Below, in pieces: positions 60,181 to 64,000 of a stretch of 64,000 bases of DNA. Both the position numbers and the translations under genes were made by a program. Below the pieces are notes generated by a model. It was not told the DNA's origin. It saw only the letters and a list, made by a program, of their open reading frames with translations, and did no database searches. The DNA is from Bugulina stolonifera. Its lineage: Eukaryota > Bryozoa > Gymnolaemata > Cheilostomatida > Bugulidae. The DNA lies in contig OW285190.1 in assembly GCA_935421135.1 (NCBI GenBank), positions 17,866,501 to 17,930,500 on the forward strand, in the 5' to 3' direction. Within the stretch, counting starts at the first letter, position 1, and the number at the start of each line of letters is the position of its first letter.

Positions 60181-61569
60181 GGATGATCTACAGGTGAACT
60201 TACTCAAATGAAGTCATAAGTAGCAACAGCCAAGGCTACAGCTGCAGGTACTATGCAGGTAGGGACTCCAGGCCGCTGGGTTAATAACAGCATTAAATTG
60301 CACAACACCTTAGCTTGGCAGATTTACACTGTGAAGTTTAGTGTATAAGTCAGACTAAGTTTATTGCAAACAATAAATGGAATGGCGGAGCAATCCAGAA
60401 GATTCTATTAGTGATACAACTCTAGCCATAAACTACAGTACATACGGCCATAAACTACAGTACATACGGCTATAAACTACAGTACATACGACCATAAACT
60501 ACAGTACATACCTGCACAAGCAATAAAGTATTACAATTTATTGCTCTGTATATTATACTGTGCATACCAGCAGGCACAGACTAGAAAATGTACTACTAAG
60601 TACTAATAGTAGATTTGTATGCTTATAAAGGGCTTGAATCTACTCTTACACTCATACCAAATTCATGATTGTATAATTACGTAAGTGTTTGATTGCATCT
60701 GCGATCTATTTTACAAGTTTCTATGAGACAAATGTACAAAACACTCATCACTCTAGAAGATAAATATGCAAACAGTGGGAAAGGTTTCAAAAGGAGTTGT
60801 CTGTTCACTAAACTTATTCCATGCATATATAGTAAAGCAGCAGGATTCTGGGACATCAGGGAATGCCAATGTAAAAATTCTGAGGCTTGACTGTAATTGA
60901 GAACATGACTCCAAAACACACATTTAAGTCAAATTACTAATGACTGATAGCACTAATAGTATAAAATATGTCTGGTTTTAACTATCTAAATATGTGGGTA
61001 GAATAACATTTACTCACTAGGTAATATTCTACACTACATCTAAACTTGGTGTTAACATCAATTATATTAGCCATATTATTAATCTGTAAGTACATTTTAT
61101 ATACATTTTATGAACATTCTTTCCATATACAATGTACATTTCATCATTCTGTCACTAAATATCACTTGTTTTAAATTATTCAAAGTATGAGCTGTTGTAT
61201 TAAACTTTTTATTTGTTCTATTCATGAATGCTACAGTAAGTAGAATTGCTTCAACTATAGGCTATACATTTTATGATGAACAATTTTTAGTTAATTTGTA
61301 TTCGAAATTACCGTTTTGAAATTTATTCACAGGTTATGACCTCTAAGTGCTACAATAAACTATCATACGCATACAAAACAGTTCGTAATAATAACCGATA
61401 CAACCGGCCATCAGGTAGAGCATTCGCCAAAAATAAAATGAATGCCATCGGGTTGCTGTAACTAGTAATGCCATTCCAAAAAGGAATGTGTCAGAAAAGC
61501 TGAATGCTTCTATAATGGTAGAGCGAATGACTAGCAGTACATGTAAAATGCTCTTAAAACTTAAAAGTA
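60181..61569. other. Non-coding stretch with a 22-bp repeat
   Basis: Four copies of a 22-bp unit (CCATAAACTACAGTACATACGG) lie at 60427-60514. No gene, RNA or intact transposon seen in the rest. Confidence 0.6.
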
Positions 61570-61964
61570 ATTGAAACAATCCCTTTTGGACAAACAGGGA
61601 TTCACACATAAACGACAGTGTATTTAATGAAGGGACGTAAAACTCCATGAGACTCCTAAATCTTCGCTCTAGTGACATACATACAAAAACGTCTTGCACC
61701 AGTGACGGAATCCAAAATGAGCTCGATCAATTGATGGCCAATTCCATTATACAATCAAAGGTGAAAAAGAACAAAGAGCATAGGTACTATACAATAGTGG
61801 CCAACGAAACCAGAGGTATTTCCAATAGAGAGCAAGCTGCCATCTGCTTGAGGCATGTAGGTGATGACTTGGTACCTCACGGAGATTTCATTGGTCTGCA
61901 TGATTTGGTACAGGGGACAATAGATTCTATTGCTTCAATAAATATCGATATCAGTACCCACTAG
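61570..61964 (+). pseudogene. hAT-type transposase fragment (DUF4371-like)
   Basis: Reads NSMRLLNLRSSD, then IQNELDQLMANSI, KEHRYYTIVANETRGISNRE, QAAICLRHVGDDLVPHGDF and IGLHDLV. This is the order of the DUF4371/ZMYM1-type hAT transposase core (Y..I.DET.D.SN.EQ, then I.RWV.DD...HEDFIGL). The upstream part is broken by frameshifts and the downstream part is missing, so it is a dead remnant. Confidence 0.75.
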
Positions 61965-62084
61965 ATTTAAAGGTGACATTTATTCGGGAGTAATAACGGA
62001 ACTGCCGCGACGAAAGGGCCATTAAATAGAGTTGCTAAGCAAATATCTAGCGAAAATAGTCTAAAAATTAGCACAAGGGCCAAG

Positions 62085-62570
62085 CCAAGCTTCTGTGAGC
62101 CCCGTCTAGATGGGAAACAGCACAGCATTAACTTTGGAGAGTCTGAGCTACACAACTTCCCAAATGAATGTCGGGAGTTTGAACGCAAATCACTGAGTGG
62201 ATGTGAATACGCTGTAACATTCATTGTTGACCAAACGAGACATCTGGACATTTCCAATCAAAAAGAATAGAGTACTGCGTTCAAGAAGTTCACTGAATGG
62301 AAAGTATTGGCTGAGAACTGGACATATCTGATCTATAATGTTGACCTAATAATCAGTTCAAGGAATTTTAGCGGCCAAAGCAATGCTACTGCAACCTACA
62401 TGTATATCAGATACCGTGTCCAACCACTCCATATGAAGCATGGTTCCACACAAAACCCTCTGTTGGTCGTTTCAGAAGGTTTGGATGTGCTGCCTATGTC
62501 CATGTTCCCCACGATGAGCGCAGAAAAATAGAGTTAAAACGGTGCAGTAGAAAAGGGACACAGGTTGCAT
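62085..62570 (+). pseudogene. Ty1/copia integrase fragment
   Basis: Scattered frames give CEPRLDGKQH, KSLSGCEYAVTFIVDQTRH, AFKKFTEWKVLAEN, and near the end PYEAWFHTKPSVGRFRRFGC and AAYVHVPHDERRK. These follow the copia order: pre-integrase C..C..GK.H, integrase core, then TPYE.W...KP....R.FGC. In-frame stops and a frameshift before PYEAW show decay. Confidence 0.75.
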
Positions 62571-63299
62571 GCCATTGATTCGCGAAAGCTGATCTATGGT
62601 ATAGGTGTCAAGTTTGATGAGAAAATAATATTGGCTTTCATCATTTTCTTGGCTTACTATTTAGCAATATTATTAACTACATTATTGCCTACACACTAAA
62701 TACTGCACTAATCTCACTGCTAAGCTAAAGGAATTTATAAACTAAGAAATTCTAATCAATTATTGACAGAATCATAGAAGCCTTTTCTAAGTCTAAGTCC
62801 AGACTCTAGAACAACAATCTGAAAGAAAAAAGACCGGGAATTTAAAAATTAATGCAGATCTTCGTGAAAAATCAATACTTTTGAAAAACATCTAAAGGCT
62901 TTGGAATTGCATACTGCCTTCTTTGGTTCCAAGGGTAACCAGCTCAGCTGAAATTAAACGCAGAAGAGCTCACTCATAATAAAGAAACCAGTGTTAGGAC
63001 TTCCACGATCAAAGAGAGATGGCAAGATGTGCGCTCGCCAAAAAGTGGAACCTACATGTACTATCACCATTCACCAACTCTCGGTTGCCGCCCCTGTGCA
63101 CCAAGAGAATTCTCACCACAGTAATTTTACCAAAAGTCTATCACTACTCATACATGTGGGACCCAGATGCAACACTATCTATGCACAAAAAACCAAAAGA
63201 GCCCTTGGGAGCACATTTAAGTTCTCCGACGGAAGCTCTACACAATGTTGCAAATATTCCAGACCTAACAACAAAAAACATTAGTGACATCCTCACTTT
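62571..63299. other. Region between retroelement fragments
   Basis: Contains short frames (for example 62991-63284) without recognisable motifs. Possibly older retroelement sequence leading into the fragment at 63300, but I cannot support that from motifs. Confidence 0.3.
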
Positions 63300-63680
63300 A
63301 TGCAGACACAAACAGTAAATGCAGATCTGAAAACAGAACACTTCAAAAGGTGCAAAATTACCCGTCTTATCAAACAGGAAACAATGAGACGTTGGAAGAC
63401 TCAGCTGAAGAATGGTGCATGTGTCACTGGACCACTCGGACATCTAGATGGAGAACACTTGTTCAAATATCCTACACCTTTCTACGACAGGACAAACACC
63501 AGGATCCTTTGCAGCCTTCTCACTGGTCACTGCACCTTGCAAGCCCACCTCTTCCTTCTTGGACAAATTTTCACACTGACTTGCTCATGTCTAGAGGGTG
63601 ATGACATCATTACCTCTACAGAATTATGTCAATTATGCAAGAATCTCAAAGCTCGGATGCCACCTAACCTGATAAATTAA
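63300..63680 (+). pseudogene. Non-LTR retrotransposon C-terminal (RNase H-adjacent) fragment
   Basis: The frame of 126 residues has TNTRILCSLLTGHCTLQAHL and LGQ, then CSCLEG and CQLCKN. The string LLTGHC.L..HL..LG followed by Cys pairs is typical of the end of RNase H-containing non-LTR retrotransposon proteins. The upstream catalytic part is not present in frame. Beyond 63680 I see only a possible AATAAA at about 63967. Confidence 0.6.
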
Positions 63681-64000
63681 GTACGTACATCTCAGCCGCA
63701 GACTTTTAACATAGACATGGTCAGTTCTTAAACTTGACTAATGGTATTGTCGCTGATGAGGAGCGACGTGAAAAGGAGATATGGCCCGAAGTCAGTATCC
63801 TGAATTAACTGCCCAAGACATGACAACCACTACAACAGATACAATAGCCATGACAATCATAGAACTGTAATTTACATAAACTGTACATTACATATGTCAT
63901 ACTCTTGCCATATTATTTAGAACACGGCTTACTAGGAAGTTGTCTATTCAATATGTGTTAATCTCAATAAAAGAGTCTGGTGTACACAAAGAAATAATAT

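Noticed and set aside
61343..61699. 118-residue minus-strand frame
   Set aside because: It overlaps the hAT remnant on the other strand, which has recognisable motifs.
1..64000. tRNA, rRNA or snRNA genes
   Set aside because: No cloverleaf A/B box pair or recognisable RNA core was found by eye; a covariance-model search was not possible.

Overview
The window is animal nuclear DNA, not microbial. It is AT-rich, has spliceosomal genes with GT..AG introns, AATAAA poly(A) signals, many minisatellites and broken transposons. A membrane-anchored protein family related to sponge short-chain collagen C4, plus a nucleotidyltransferase-TPR protein, point to a sponge (Porifera, probably a demosponge). 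Another early-branching animal cannot be excluded from sequence alone. All exon models were built by hand from splice consensus and reading-phase continuity; no transcript data were available.

Left third (1-20.8 kb): six plus-strand genes in a row (387-1427, 2378-6668, 7431-11747, 12366-14835, 15994-18323, 19198-20778). Every internal intron is phase 1, every protein starts Met-Ala, and five of the six carry parts of one C-terminal module (Cys/His cluster, Cys-Trp, aromatic Tyr-Trp region, then Ile-Tyr-x-Pro). The third is linked mainly by position and exon phase. I recognise no known family. Genes 1/2 and 4/5 are clear paralogue pairs; the 4/5 pair also shares a CxxC..CxxC finger split by an intron at the same place. 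Two non-LTR retrotransposon scraps lie between the genes.

Middle (20.8-30.4 kb): a large minus-strand gene encodes a DUF294/GlnD-type nucleotidyltransferase domain followed by TPRs, ending in 11 nearly identical 42-residue repeats. Its upstream introns carry a 44-bp repeat containing copies of its own splice donor and a ~200-bp duplicated block. A 39-copy 30-bp minisatellite follows.

Right half (30.4-58.6 kb): a tandem segmental duplication. Unit 1 runs from about 19.8 to 45.8 kb and unit 2 from about 46.4 to 58.6 kb. Each carries a five-exon C4-like gene (33601-44903 and 55510-58342), both intact. In unit 1, intron 3 holds exactly 390 units of a 23-bp minisatellite (8,970 bp); in unit 2 the same intron holds exactly 22 (506 bp). 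The unit is built from the exon 3/intron 3 splice-donor junction. Unit 2 also contains a pseudogene of the sixth cluster gene, lacks the TPR gene, and has gained two solo LTRs, a nested DNA transposon and a palindromic MITE.

Right end (58.6-64 kb): a two-exon divergent seven-transmembrane receptor on the minus strand, then a graveyard of hAT, Ty1/copia and non-LTR fragments.

The most striking pattern is that several minisatellites sit on gene-processing signals: a 5' splice site (23 bp), another 5' splice site (44 bp), a 3' splice site (27 bp, in frame) and a stop codon (29 bp). The 23-, 27-, 29- and 30-bp arrays show no net indel. Together with the six-gene family, this is the best candidate for something undescribed.
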